From positions 1-64,000 of the forward strand of contig NZ_CAKMSB010000006.1 in the NCBI RefSeq assembly GCF_928381405.1: a stretch of 64,000 nucleotides of DNA, in the 5' to 3' direction. Positions 25,943 through 35,831 of the stretch are shown here, in pieces. How positions within the stretch are numbered: the first letter of the stretch is position 1; each line of letters begins with the position of its first letter. The position numbers and the translations under genes are program-made. The notes beneath the pieces are model-generated. The model searched no databases. It saw only the letters and a program-made list of their open reading frames with translations, and had not been told where the DNA came from. The stretch comes from Rothia nasisuis. GTDB taxonomy: Bacteria; Actinomycetota; Actinomycetes; Actinomycetales; Micrococcaceae.

Positions 25943-26229
25943 CCCACAAACATAGAGGCATTTGCCATTTCGGTCTCTGAGTAATTGACACCGGCGCGGG
26001 AAAGCGCCTCGTTGATTTCTGCGATGGACTCTTCAACCTGCCTCTGAGTAGCACGCCAGTTGGTCAGTACACCCTGAAAATTTGCGGACGCTGCGCCCGT
26101 CCAGGAGCCTTGCAAGTCTTGCAAAGACGCGGTCAGCGCATTGACCTCAGAGATAAGGGTCTGCACCTGTGAGCGGGCCTGGGCTGACTTGCTTGCAATC
26201 AGGTCAGAATCGACGTTGAACTGTGCCAT
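25939..26229 (-). CDS. WXG100 (ESAT-6-like) family protein
   Basis: 96 residues from ATG 26229 with AAGGAG before it. Two long helices flank the WxG turn (GSWTGAASANF near residue 42), and the C-terminus carries YSETE, which fits the YxxxD/E export signal of ESX/type VII substrates. Proteins of this size are secreted as dimers through EssC/EccC machines. No ESX component or partner WXG gene is seen in this window, so the secretion system must be encoded elsewhere. It may work with the toxin cassettes at the window start, though they are 24 kb apart. Confidence 0.88.
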   Translation of the reverse strand: MAQFNVDSDLIASKSAQARSQVQTLISEVNALTASLQDLQGSWTGAASANFQGVLTNWRATQRQVEESIAEINEALSRAGVNYSETEMANASMFVG

Positions 26230-26360
26230 GGGACTCTCCTTTGTCATGAGTCAGTTAAGTGGTGGAGATGCAGTCAGGCCGGGGTATGCGCCTGCCTGAT
26301 CCGATACTCAAGACACTAACCCCGCCACAGTCTTCGGTCACGCCCCGGTACTGGGTGTGG

Positions 26361-26402
26361 AAAACCCCGCCCAGCACTCTAGCCTGCGCAGGCGGGGTTT
26401 TG
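26361..26402. terminator. Bidirectional terminator-like hairpin
   Basis: AAAACCCCGCC and GGCGGGGTTTT arms (26361-26371 and 26391-26401) around an 18-nt loop, with A-tract before and T-tract after. Located between the WXG100 gene and the histidine kinase gene, so it would end transcription of the latter's antisense side or of stray reads from either direction. Confidence 0.7.
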
Positions 26403-26499
26403 TGGTGCTTGTTCCGCAACAATTGGTGCAGTGATGACTTTATGTGACGAGCTGCCAGTCGGGTTTATCCACAGAGCTAGACAGACCCTCACATCTACG

Positions 26500-28002
26500 C
26501 TAAGACTCCTTGCTGGCAGGTTCCACCGTGGGAATCGGGCCGGTCTTGCCGTTGCTGTACTGGGGTATGCGAATAGTGAAGGTCGCTCCGCCACCCTCAG
26601 TTTCTTCTACCCTCACGGTGCCGTCGTGCTGGCTCACTATGGCCGCAACAATGGCAAGCCCCAGGCCCGTACCACCCGTCTCACGAGTGCGGGAGGTGTC
26701 AGACCTGTAGAAGCGTTCAAAGACGCGTTCTGCCTCTTCACCGTGAATACCGGGGCCGTGGTCGCGTACCTGGAGCACAGACGTCCAGTTGCCATCCGCA
26801 CCGGGAGCGGAGCCAACGACGATTTCTAGGGGGGAACCGGCCGGAGTGTAGCGCAGGGCGTTGGTCATCAGGTTAGCAATCACCTGGCGAAGACGCTGTT
26901 CGTCACCCCAGACCGGGGTGGTCAGAGCTTCACCTCCCTCAAGGCCCACCACTTCGATAGTGCGGTCGGGGGCTGAGGCGAAGGCGTCGTTGGCAGCGTC
27001 CTGGGCCAGTTTGAGCAGGTCGACACGAGCGTTTTCTGCCACCCGGCGCTCGTCCAGACGCGCCAGGGTCAACAGGTCTTCAACCAGTTGGCCCATACGC
27101 TTCGACTCGGATTCGATACGGCTCATTGCCATGCCTACGGCCTCATCGTTGGGCAGGCCGCCCATACGGTAGAGCTCTGAGTAGCCACGAATTGACACCA
27201 GGGGGGTGCGTAACTCGTGTGAGGCGTCCCCCACAAACCGGCGCATCTTCACCTCGGAGCGTTTCTGTGCGTCGAAGGCCTCTTCAATGTGCGAGAGCAT
27301 GGTATTGAGTGAGGTCGTCAAGTGGCCTATTTCGTTGTAGGGGCTGTAGTTTTCAATACGCTGTGAAAGGTCACCGGTAGCAATCTGGGCTGCGGTCTGC
27401 TCCACCCGGGCCAGCGGTTCAAAGGCCCGTGTGACGATAACCCAGGTCAGGGCTATCGAGGCCAGCAGGGTGGCTACGCCAAAGAGCATGGTCAAACTGC
27501 CCACGATTGCCACCGTCTGATTTATTTGGGTGAGCGGGGCGGCTATGACCAGGGTTTGGTCAGTGTTCTCTACCGGGAAGGCAATCATGCGCCATTCGGT
27601 ATGCCCGCTGGCAGAGCGCACGGTGAGGGCGGCCTTGTTGTAGCGTTTCACGTTATCAGCGGTCAGCCCGGAGATGACGGGTGACGAGGTCTCGTCGGCC
27701 AACGTTGCTACGGGGCGGATGATGTTCCCATCACTGTCGAGCAGATAGGCCTCGTAGGGAATGAAAGTCCCTTCTGTCTTAGATAACTGCTGATCAGCGT
27801 AAACCGCAGTCACCAGGTAGCTGTAGCTGGCTGCAATCTCATCGTCGAGCTGGTCCATCATTTTGGCCCGGATAGCAGAAATAGCCACGAGCGACATAAC
27901 CGAGATAGCCAGCGCCAACAGCATGGATGTTAAAAGCACGAGCTGGGTTCGCAAAGACAGCGAACCCAGCCGGTGCACAGAGAGACGAGAACGCACTCGC
28001 AA
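26500..28002 (-). CDS. Two-component sensor histidine kinase
   Basis: 500 residues. TM1 at about 20-45, an external sensor segment (46-165), TM2 at about 166-190, HAMP (190-245), the HisKA dimerisation domain with phospho-accepting His262 in FVGDASHELRTPLVSIRG, and a HATPase domain with NLMTNALRYTP, DHGPGIHGEEAERVFERFYR and GGTGLGLAI. Layout matches actinobacterial TcrY/TrcS/PhoR-like kinases. It sits 10 nt after the response regulator gene on the same strand, forming a regulator-kinase operon. The signal sensed is unknown. Confidence 0.93.
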   Translation of the reverse strand: MRVRSRLSVHRLGSLSLRTQLVLLTSMLLALAISVMSLVAISAIRAKMMDQLDDEIAASYSYLVTAVYADQQLSKTEGTFIPYEAYLLDSDGNIIRPVATLADETSSPVISGLTADNVKRYNKAALTVRSASGHTEWRMIAFPVENTDQTLVIAAPLTQINQTVAIVGSLTMLFGVATLLASIALTWVIVTRAFEPLARVEQTAAQIATGDLSQRIENYSPYNEIGHLTTSLNTMLSHIEEAFDAQKRSEVKMRRFVGDASHELRTPLVSIRGYSELYRMGGLPNDEAVGMAMSRIESESKRMGQLVEDLLTLARLDERRVAENARVDLLKLAQDAANDAFASAPDRTIEVVGLEGGEALTTPVWGDEQRLRQVIANLMTNALRYTPAGSPLEIVVGSAPGADGNWTSVLQVRDHGPGIHGEEAERVFERFYRSDTSRTRETGGTGLGLAIVAAIVSQHDGTVRVEETEGGGATFTIRIPQYSNGKTGPIPTVEPASKES

Positions 28003-28012
28003 CCCCTTGAGC

Positions 28013-28732
28013 CTAGTTCTTGCTGGCGGTGCGTAGCAGGTAGCCTACACCACGCTTGGTGTGAATGAGCGGGGGCAGATTCTGGTCGTTATCAATCTTG
28101 CGGCGCAGGTAGGAGATATAGGACTCTACAATTGAGGCATCCCCGTTGAAGTCGTACTCCCACACATGATCGAGAATCTGGGCCTTAGACAGCACACGGT
28201 TGGGGTTGAGCATGAGGTAGCGCAGTAGCTTGAACTCGGTGGGAGAAAGGTCAATTTCGCGGTCGCCGCGGAAGACCTCGTGGGCATCGTCATCGAGTAC
28301 CAGGTCGTCAACGCGGAGTCGTGAGTCTTCTTCGATACTGGGCTGGGTTCGGCGTAAAACGGCGCGAATGCGGGCTACGACCTCATCAAGGCTAAAAGGT
28401 TTGGTGACGTAGTCATCGCCGCCGACGGTCAGGCCTGTGACCTTGTCTTCGGTGTCGTCCTTAGCCGTGAGAAAGAGCACGGGGAAAAGGCGGCCTGAGT
28501 TGCGCAGCTTGCGGGTGACCGTGAAGCCGTCCATGTCGGGTAGCATCACATCGAGTACCGCAAGGTCGGGTGACTCGGTTTCAGCCTTGTCGAGGGCCTC
28601 TCGGCCGTTGGCTGCGGTGACAACCTCAAAGCCCGCAAAACGCAGGGAGGTTGCGAGGAGCTCTAGAATGTTGGGTTCGTCGTCGACGACCAGCAGTTTT
28701 GCTTCAGGTTCTTTGGTATTCACGATTTTCAT
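28013..28732 (-). CDS. OmpR/PhoB-family response regulator
   Basis: 239 residues. Receiver domain (residues 12-125) with the acidic pair in VVDDEPN, the phospho-acceptor Asp61 in LAVLDVMLPDMDG, a switch threonine in LFLTAKDD and Lys in VTKPFS. Winged-helix DNA-binding domain (140-235) with SPTEFKLLRYLMLNP, YDFNGDASIVESYISYLRRKID and TKRGVGYLLR. Sequence pattern is closest to the mycobacterial PhoP/TcrX group. It lies just upstream of, and is cotranscribed with, the histidine kinase gene. Confidence 0.93.
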   Translation of the reverse strand: MKIVNTKEPEAKLLVVDDEPNILELLATSLRFAGFEVVTAANGREALDKAETESPDLAVLDVMLPDMDGFTVTRKLRNSGRLFPVLFLTAKDDTEDKVTGLTVGGDDYVTKPFSLDEVVARIRAVLRRTQPSIEEDSRLRVDDLVLDDDAHEVFRGDREIDLSPTEFKLLRYLMLNPNRVLSKAQILDHVWEYDFNGDASIVESYISYLRRKIDNDQNLPPLIHTKRGVGYLLRTASKN

Positions 28733-28851
28733 TCTGCTCTTGCTACCTGTGCGTGAGCTGTGTGGAGCTGTGAGCCTGCCTGTGTTTCCTAGCGCTTTGA
28801 TGGGTGAAGGCCGAAAGTACGCTGTGAGCTAAAGGACGCTGGCGGTTGGCT

Positions 28852-29097
28852 TTAGCTGGCCCTGCGGCGGAGCAGCGTGAGGAGGAGCGTGGCAAGGAAC
28901 GCCAGAAAAGCGACCGGGAGCACAAGGAGCGGAAGGATGCTCAAAATATGAGGTGCCCCGCCGGTGGCCCAGGTCAGTAGAAGCATCGCCACACCCGAGA
29001 TAGTGCCTAAAACTGTGAGCACCCCGGCCGTAAGACCCAGCACGCGAATAGCACCGTTGTAGGGGAGTTCAGCCTGCTCGGTGAGATGATCTGTCAT
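28852..29097 (-). CDS. Small two-helix membrane protein
   Basis: 81 residues. Two hydrophobic helices (about 19-43 and 50-74) joined by a short loop (ATGGAPH), with a basic RRR end, giving both termini inside. No family recognised. It is divergent from the DUF3027 gene and 120 nt upstream of the two-component operon on the same strand. Confidence 0.6.
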   Translation of the reverse strand: MTDHLTEQAELPYNGAIRVLGLTAGVLTVLGTISGVAMLLLTWATGGAPHILSILPLLVLPVAFLAFLATLLLTLLRRRAS

Positions 29098-29195
29098 GTT
29101 CTCTAAGGTACCAAAGCTTACAGTGACATTTCTTTGTCTCTAGCTGTTTGTGCTGAGTGGAGACCGCACAACTGGCGGCCTGGTTTAATGGAGGT

Positions 29196-29684
29196 ATGAC
29201 TGAAGAGGTAAAAGACGAGCTATCGGCTCCCAGTGCGGCCCTCAAGGGTGAGTACCGGGCTGAGCAGGCCACCGGCCATATTGCCGCGGCTGACCAGCTG
29301 AACCCGTCGGCGTCCGTGCCCGAGCCTACCCTGGGTGAGCCCATCAAGCGTCGCCGCACTAGCAAGGTTGACACTGTGCTAGCTGCGGCGCAGGGTGTCG
29401 CCCTGGCCGGTCTTGCTGAAGTCGCACCTGAAAACTCCATTGGGCCCGTACACCATTTGCGTGGTGAAGAAGAACGCCTGACCACCCATCTCTTTGAATG
29501 TGCCCTGCCCGGCTACCGCGGCTGGTTCTGGTTTGCGACCCTCGCGCGTGCTCCGCGCTCAAAGACCGCTACGGTGTGTGAGGTCGGCCTTCTACCGGGC
29601 GATGATGCTCTGCTGGCTCCCGCCTGGGTGCCCTGGGCCGACCGTCTGCTCCCTGAAGATCATGAAGGCCCTGACTATGAGTAG
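29196..29684 (+). CDS. DUF3027 domain-containing protein
   Basis: About 162 residues from ATG 29196, which follows GGAGG almost directly. The DUF3027 core spans the last 120 residues: VDTVLAAAQGVALAGLAEVA, GPVHHLRGEEERLTTHLFEC, GYRGWFWFATLARAPR and the family signature TVCEVGLLPGDDALLAPAW. Restricted to actinobacteria; no activity is known. Soluble. The first 40 residues are acidic and low complexity. Confidence 0.85.
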   Translation: MTEEVKDELSAPSAALKGEYRAEQATGHIAAADQLNPSASVPEPTLGEPIKRRRTSKVDTVLAAAQGVALAGLAEVAPENSIGPVHHLRGEEERLTTHLFECALPGYRGWFWFATLARAPRSKTATVCEVGLLPGDDALLAPAWVPWADRLLPEDHEGPDYE

Positions 29685-29769
29685 CAAGCCCCGGATCAGA
29701 CTGACAGCGGCGGTAGAGTCAGGCTAGTTAGCTCCGCCCTGGCCCTTCTATGGAGAGCCTCCTTACGCA

Positions 29770-29822
29770 CGGGGCGCCGCCCCTTACCAACTGCCGTACG
29801 GCAGAAGGGGGGGCGGCGTCCC
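29770..29822. terminator. Bidirectional terminator between convergent DUF3027 and serC
   Basis: Long GC stem GGGGCGCCGCCCCTT / AAGGGGGGGCGGCGTCCC with an inner palindrome CTGCCGTACGGCAG at 29791-29804. Sits between the two convergent genes. Confidence 0.7.
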
Positions 29823-29850
29823 TGAGCTAGGCAACGGGCCGTACCGGGTT

Positions 29851-31326
<1,476 letters not shown>

Positions 31327-32019
31327 ATGACTGATCTGATTGATACCACCGAGATGTATCTGCGCACCGTCCTTGAGTTAGAAGAAGAGGGCATCACTCC
31401 TATGCGTGCTCGCATTGCCGAGCGACTCGAGCACTCCGGGCCGACCGTTTCTCAGACCGTTGCTCGAATGGAGCGTCACGGCCTGCTGACCGTTGCGCCT
31501 GACCGTTCTTTGCAGCTGACCAGCGAAGGCCGCCAGAGGGCTGTTGAGGTCATGCGTAAGCATCGTTTAGCTGAGCGCCTCTTGGCCGATGTGATTGGTC
31601 TAGATTTGGAGTATATCCACGAGGAGGCCTGCCGCTGGGAGCACGTCATGAGCGAACGTGTTGAACGCCGTCTATTGGAGCTTCTGAATGAACCTAAGTT
31701 CTCGCCATACGGTAATGCGATTCCCGGTCTTGAAAATCTGGGTGCCGAGAGCGAACAGAATGACGGGCGCACCGTGACCATGTCGATTGCTGCTAAGGAT
31801 TCTTCTGAAGAAGATCGATTTACGGTATCGCGTCTGCCAGAGTTTATTCAGACCGATGTGGAGCTGTTGCGCCGCCTGGGTGAGGCCGGCATCGTGTACG
31901 GTGCGACGGTGTCTATTGTGGGCAGCGGGGATGGCTCGGTGCTGGTTCACGCGGACGGCGAGGAGCAGTCGTTGACTCTGAACGCTGAGGTAGCGGAGTC
32001 AATTGTGGTCAAACGGTAA
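31327..32019 (+). CDS. ideR: DtxR/IdeR-family iron-dependent repressor
   Basis: 230 residues from ATG 31327. The DNA-binding domain (1-73) has RIAERLEHSGPTVSQTVARM with the recognition helix. Metal ligands fall on the canonical DtxR/IdeR numbers: Met10, Cys102, Glu105, His106 for site 2, and His79, Glu83, His98 for site 1, so this is an iron sensor and not the MntR type. The C-terminal SH3-like domain (about 140-230) is present. Fe2+-bound dimers bind 19-bp boxes and repress iron uptake; one such box is predicted at 48192-48210 in this window. Confidence 0.93.
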   Translation: MTDLIDTTEMYLRTVLELEEEGITPMRARIAERLEHSGPTVSQTVARMERHGLLTVAPDRSLQLTSEGRQRAVEVMRKHRLAERLLADVIGLDLEYIHEEACRWEHVMSERVERRLLELLNEPKFSPYGNAIPGLENLGAESEQNDGRTVTMSIAAKDSSEEDRFTVSRLPEFIQTDVELLRRLGEAGIVYGATVSIVGSGDGSVLVHADGEEQSLTLNAEVAESIVVKR

Positions 32020-32027
32020 CAATTTGA

Positions 32028-32072
32028 TAACAAAAAGAGGGCCCAGCTGTGTAGTGGGCCCTCTTTTTGTTA
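32028..32072 (+). terminator. Terminator after ideR
   Basis: Arms TAACAAAAAGAGGGCCCA and TGGGCCCTCTTTTTGTTA with a nine-base loop; the 3' arm ends in a T-tract. Strong and symmetrical, so it could work in both directions. Confidence 0.9.
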
Positions 32073-32374
32073 CCAAACCGTTATTTTTGAGCAGGTTTGG
32101 GGGTGCATGAGGGCCCATAACCCGCCTTCATGGCGGGTTGAGTGGGTTCTTGACGGGGGTTAATTGCACTCTGTGCTCTTAAGTGGTGGGGTTCTCTTTT
32201 AAAAATATTCTGATAGAAACCTGATAGGGCGGTGGTGTTAAAGTTTTTATGAAGGCCTCTTTAGGGGTTGTATATCTACTGGTCAATGCGCATATTAAGA
32301 CTCACCTGCATTCCGCCTGGAAACGTCCTGGCCGCCCCATGAAAAATCACCCTACTTCTTATTTTCAGAAAAAA

Positions 32375-32425
32375 GTAACTGATTCGTGACCAAAGCGTGA
32401 CAATCTCGCCCGCAGTGTGTAATGT
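32375..32425 (+). promoter_or_regulatory. Promoter with three 11-bp-spaced direct repeats (NlpC/P60 gene)
   Basis: GTGACA at 32397-32402 and TAATGT at 32420-32425 make a -35/-10 pair with a 17-bp spacer. GTAAC (32375), GTGAC (32386) and GTGAC (32397) recur every 11 bp, one helical turn, with the last repeat inside the -35 box. This is the layout of an OmpR-type activator site (MtrA/WalR-like regulators of wall hydrolases use GTAAC-type direct repeats). The regulator identity is inferred. The stretch 32077-32374 upstream shows only a small AACCCGCC/GGCGGGTT hairpin at 32119-32139 and no gene. Confidence 0.6.
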
Positions 32426-32444
32426 TCTATTCCGTGCCCATCAC

Positions 32445-32640
32445 TGGTCGGATGCGCACCCTACGAACAGCACCGCCTAGTTCTGCCACTGTTCACAGGA
32501 AACAAAACAAAAATTATCAGGCAGAAGCGGGGGACCCACCTTTCGGGCTCACCACCTAGGAGCCCTTGGGGTTAAGTTGCAGGCAACTGTGACCGAGTGA
32601 CTTCATACTCGAACCCGACAGCTCACCTCGTTCGGCAATG
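32445..32640 (+). ncRNA. c-di-AMP riboswitch (ydaO/yuaA leader)
   Basis: The leader of the NlpC/P60 gene holds the conserved blocks of actinobacterial ydaO RNAs in order: GCGGGGGACCCACCTTTCGG, then GGGGTTAAGTTGC, then CTCGAACCCGACAGCTCACC and TCGTTCGGCAATGGAGG next to the start codon. This class binds two c-di-AMP and normally turns off wall-hydrolase and osmolyte genes. The ribosome site lies within or just after the last conserved block, which would allow translational or transcriptional control. Boundaries are approximate. Confidence 0.88.
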
Positions 32641-32654
32641 GAGGAAAAATTACA

Positions 32655-33281
32655 ATGGCTAAGTCAACCGTTATCCGCACCGCAGGTATCGTCGCAGCAT
32701 CAGGCACCATGCTTGCCGCAACCGTCGTACCCGCAAACGCATTTGCAGTAGCTGAAGTATCAGCACCTGTACAGTCAGCACCTGTACAGTCAGAACCCGT
32801 ACTGGCTTCACACGCAGACACCTACAACAACACCTGGAGCTACAACAACTGGGGCTACCAGGCAACCGACGTTGCCCAGGTTGAGAACACCGCAGTGACC
32901 CCCCAGGCAGCTCCCGCAGCAACATCTTCATCAGCACGTGAGGCCGTACTGGCAGCAGCCTACGACGGCATTGGCGGCGCCTACGTATGGGGCGGCAAGT
33001 CCTACAAGTCATGGGACTGCTCAGGCTTCGTTTCCTACGTCTACGCTCAGGCCGGCATCAACCTGACCGCCTACACCTACGCCATGGCAGGCGAGCTGAC
33101 CCCCACCTCGAACCCCCAGCCCGGTGACATCGTCTTCACCAACGGCTACGCACACGTTGGCATCTACGTTGGCAACGGTCAGATGATTTCAGCTCTCAAC
33201 CCCTCACAGGGGACCATGCTGAGCTCAGTTGACGGCGGCGGCTTCATGCCCGTTGACGGCTACTACACCGCTGGTATCTAA
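32655..33281 (+). CDS. Secreted NlpC/P60 peptidoglycan hydrolase
   Basis: 208 residues. Sec signal peptide (1-31, hydrophobic IVAASGTMLAATVV, cleavage near ANAFA). A linker with a tandem APVQSAPVQSEPV repeat and Asn/Tyr-rich stretch (about 32-95) precedes the NlpC/P60 domain (96-205) with the catalytic cysteine in KSWDCSGFVSYVYAQAG and histidine in GYAHVGIYVGNG. Such enzymes cut D-Glu-meso-DAP or related stem-peptide bonds during growth. Expression is predicted to be set by the upstream activator repeats and by c-di-AMP. No cell-wall anchor; a small hairpin at 33298-33318 follows. Confidence 0.9.
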   Translation: MAKSTVIRTAGIVAASGTMLAATVVPANAFAVAEVSAPVQSAPVQSEPVLASHADTYNNTWSYNNWGYQATDVAQVENTAVTPQAAPAATSSSAREAVLAAAYDGIGGAYVWGGKSYKSWDCSGFVSYVYAQAGINLTAYTYAMAGELTPTSNPQPGDIVFTNGYAHVGIYVGNGQMISALNPSQGTMLSSVDGGGFMPVDGYYTAGI

Positions 33282-33428
33282 AGCCTCTCCTACCTGAGCA
33301 GGGGCATACACCCCTGCCCCGCTCAACGGAGCTGCACACGGCCCTGGTCAATCACAAGCCCTCTGTGCAGAAAACTTCCTGCCACACATCACAACACGGT
33401 ATGGATCCCTGCAAACCCAGTGTTTGCG

Positions 33429-33464
33429 AATGCGCCACCAGACGACCAGCTGGGGCGCATTTTT
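33429..33464 (+). terminator. Terminator before the small membrane protein
   Basis: AATGCGCC and GGGCGCATT arms with a T5 tract; ends reads from the NlpC/P60 gene. Confidence 0.75.
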
Positions 33465-33508
33465 ACGCCCATTTTTTCGCACCTCACCAGCACAGCTAAA
33501 ATGGTGGT

Positions 33509-33748
33509 ATGTCGCAAAAGTTCGAAAGCCCCCACTTTGAAAACCCCGTCAGCTCATCAGACCGGGAATTCACCTACATGGCAGTCGGCATGGTTGCAGG
33601 CGCTGTTCCTGGCATCATCGCTGGCCTGCTCATCGCCCTGTTTGTGGGCCACGCGGCCATGTGGGTCTCTGTCACCGGCGGCATTGGCATCGTCCTTGGC
33701 CTCATCATTTCTCGGGTGATGTTCAAAAAGAAAACAACCCAAAAGTAG
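33509..33748 (+). CDS. Small two-helix membrane protein
   Basis: 79 residues. Two hydrophobic helices (about 22-45 rich in glycine/alanine and 50-70), then a strongly basic end FKKKTTQK. N-terminal 20 residues polar. Not assigned to a family. Convergent with the DUF4031-HD gene, 4 nt apart. Confidence 0.6.
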   Translation: MSQKFESPHFENPVSSSDREFTYMAVGMVAGAVPGIIAGLLIALFVGHAAMWVSVTGGIGIVLGLIISRVMFKKKTTQK

Positions 33749-33752
33749 ACGG

Positions 33753-34667
33753 CTAAAGCCGGCCCTCAAGCTCTCTCATTTCAGCTGCGGTGTTCCTCGA
33801 CGCCGACTCCGCAAAAAGCTGGCGGGCGGCGTCCGTAACAAAAATACCGTGCGCAGTCAGCTGCTTAAGCACAGCTAGGCGGCCTCGAACAAAATCATGC
33901 TCGGGCAGCTGTGAAAACTCAGCTCGCACCCCAGCCACATACCTGCGGTAGCGGTCGGGGGTGGATCCAAGGATCGCTAAATCAGCATCGAAAAAGAGGT
34001 CAAGATGCACCTGCTCCAGCCCCGCAGCTACCATAGCGTGAGTGAGCTGAGAAGAATGTGTGGCCGTGGCTTGCACCAGCTGGGCGGTGGCCTCTACCGT
34101 GGCGTCGCAGACGAGGCCCGCTAAAAGCTGCCGCACCAGGTCTGCGCTAACAGCCTCGTCCGAGCCTGGAACACCCTGGTAAACGGCGTCGTGAAACCAG
34201 GCCGCCAGCACAAGTGTATTGGGCAGGCAGACACCTTCTATTTGCGCTAGCCGCTCTAGGTGGTTCAACATCTCTAGCAGGTGTGCGCTGTTATGGTAAG
34301 AGCGGTGGGGCTCCTCCCACCGAGCCAACAGATTAAGGCCGAGCTCCGACTGCCCCGGAAGAAGCCGCTCCCACCGACCCACCAGGGTACGGCGTATCTT
34401 CGATGGCCGCTCTTTCAAAGGGACGCGAAGCCCGCTTGCAACAAGGACGCGAGTAAGCCGATTACCGCTGACGGGGCGGGCACCAGCAGCCACCAGATCA
34501 TCGTAGCGGTGGGCTGGAACGTCGTAATGATCCATGTCAAAAGCGCGTTCGCTCACTCCCTGTGCCCGGGCAAAAGCGTGGAGTTCTGAGAGCGAGGTAT
34601 CGCTGATCAGGTGCGAAAAAACGGTGCCGTGGGCCGCCCAGGTTGGTGGATCAATGAGGATGCTCAT
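33753..34667 (-). CDS. DUF4031-HD domain fusion protein
   Basis: 304 residues. N-terminal DUF4031 (about 1-85): ILIDPPTWAAHGTVFSHLISD and FDMDHYDVPAHRYDDLVAAGA. The C-terminal part (about 110-300) is an HD-like predicted metal-dependent phosphohydrolase: RWEEPHRSYHNSAHLLEML, AAWFHDAVYQG, ATATHSSQ and DLFFDADLAILG. The HD fold cuts phosphoester bonds with a His-Asp metal site. DUF4031 is a short actinobacterial domain, usually alone or in this fusion. Substrate unknown. Located before tRNA-Arg on the opposite strand. Confidence 0.8.
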   Translation of the reverse strand: MSILIDPPTWAAHGTVFSHLISDTSLSELHAFARAQGVSERAFDMDHYDVPAHRYDDLVAAGARPVSGNRLTRVLVASGLRVPLKERPSKIRRTLVGRWERLLPGQSELGLNLLARWEEPHRSYHNSAHLLEMLNHLERLAQIEGVCLPNTLVLAAWFHDAVYQGVPGSDEAVSADLVRQLLAGLVCDATVEATAQLVQATATHSSQLTHAMVAAGLEQVHLDLFFDADLAILGSTPDRYRRYVAGVRAEFSQLPEHDFVRGRLAVLKQLTAHGIFVTDAARQLFAESASRNTAAEMRELEGRL

Positions 34668-34745
34668 GTCACAAGTCTCGCACGCCGAGTTACGATCTTC
34701 TTCAAACAGCGACTATACTGGTGTGAGTCTTCGTAAAGAAGGTAC

Positions 34746-34818
34746 GCCCTCGTAGCTCAGGGGATAGAGCACCGCTCTCCTAAAGCGGGTGTCGATGGTT
34801 CGAATCCATTCGAGGGCA
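34746..34818 (+). tRNA. tRNA-Arg (anticodon CCU)
   Basis: 73-nt cloverleaf: acceptor GCCCTCG/CGAGGGC, D-loop AGCTCAGGGGATAGAGC, anticodon stem CCGCT/AGCGG around loop CTCCTAA (anticodon CCT, reads AGG), T-arm with GGTTCGAATCC, discriminator A. The CCA end is not encoded. Flanked by a degraded gene, but no duplicated 3' end (attachment site) was seen. Confidence 0.95.
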
Positions 34819-34830
34819 CTTACTCCCGCT

Positions 34831-35766
34831 TTATTGTTCGAGAGCGGTGAGCACCAACATCGCGGCTCGTGGCAGATACTCGCCACGGAACCAGACCTTC
34901 TCATATATATCGTCTGAGAAAATTCTGACCTCCCGCCAACCAAGGCTAGCAACTGCTCGTGCCCGGGTGATATCGCGCCGAATCTGCTCACGCCCACCGT
35001 GATGCTCATCCTCGTACTGGATGCTGAGTTTTTGGCCGATGAGGGCGAGGCCGGGTTGAAAAAGCAGATTCCCAAAAATCGTCGTAAACCGGCACGTTGC
35101 ATTCGAGTCCGCGCACACCGGCGTCCTGCAAAATACACCGCAGGAGACTCTCCATATAAGAATCGCTACCTGTCACCGCATTCTCTACGGCATATCGACA
35201 TTTTTTAATTCTGCGTTTGCCGGGGTGCTTGCGGAGGTACTTTTGAAGCTGTTCCCGCGTACGAATCGGCACGTGCTGATTGGCCCGATGCTCATGGTGA
35301 ACCAGAAGTCCGTCTGCCACGGCGATGAGCTCGCGATAGCTCAGCACCTGAGCCAGGTCAAAGAAGGTGCGCTCATGGGTGGTGCAAGGAACCCCGTTCA
35401 CGGTAAAAACTTCTTCGGGCTTGAGTACAGCACGAGAGCAACGCACGCCTTTTCGCCTTACCCGGGTGGGGCTTTGGCCCTGGAGGAGATAGACAGTCGA
35501 GTCTTGCTGAAGCCTGGGCGGCAATCTCATGCCGAGCAACCGAGCAACCGAGCTGCCGAGACTGACCCGATGACGACTTGTGGCGCGGTGCAATGAATAA
35601 GTTTAAGGAGCTCTTCGGGCGGCGGAGAATACCCTTCGAGCGCGTAGACCTGCAAGGCGATGCGGGTGGTGCCGCCCCGGACGACCTGGTTGCGAGTAAT
35701 CCCTGAGGTTGCGGCGTCCTGCAGGGTAAAGAGCGGTGCTGGGAGGAGGTGGTGAAGTTTACTCAT
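34831..35766 (-). pseudogene. Frameshifted DUF559 / AbiEi-like protein
   Basis: Three minus-strand frames join to one protein of about 310 residues: start MSKLHHLLPAPLFTLQDA at 35766, middle piece (35593-35006) with TVNGVPCTTHERTFFDLAQVLSYRELI, and end (35118-34831) with YEDEHHGGREQIRRDI and LGWREVRIFSDDIYE. The first part resembles a type IV antitoxin (AbiEi) start and the end a DUF559/Vsr-like endonuclease domain. A tandem CGAGCAAC duplication (35533-35548) explains the first frameshift; the second lies near an A5 run about 35058-35062. The product is therefore broken, unless sequencing errors or recoding are involved. Confidence 0.7.
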
Positions 35767-35831
35767 ACCGGTATTTTCACCGCTGTGAGCTGCTCCCAGC
35801 ACCTAAATCTGAAATCTGTGGATAACTCCTA

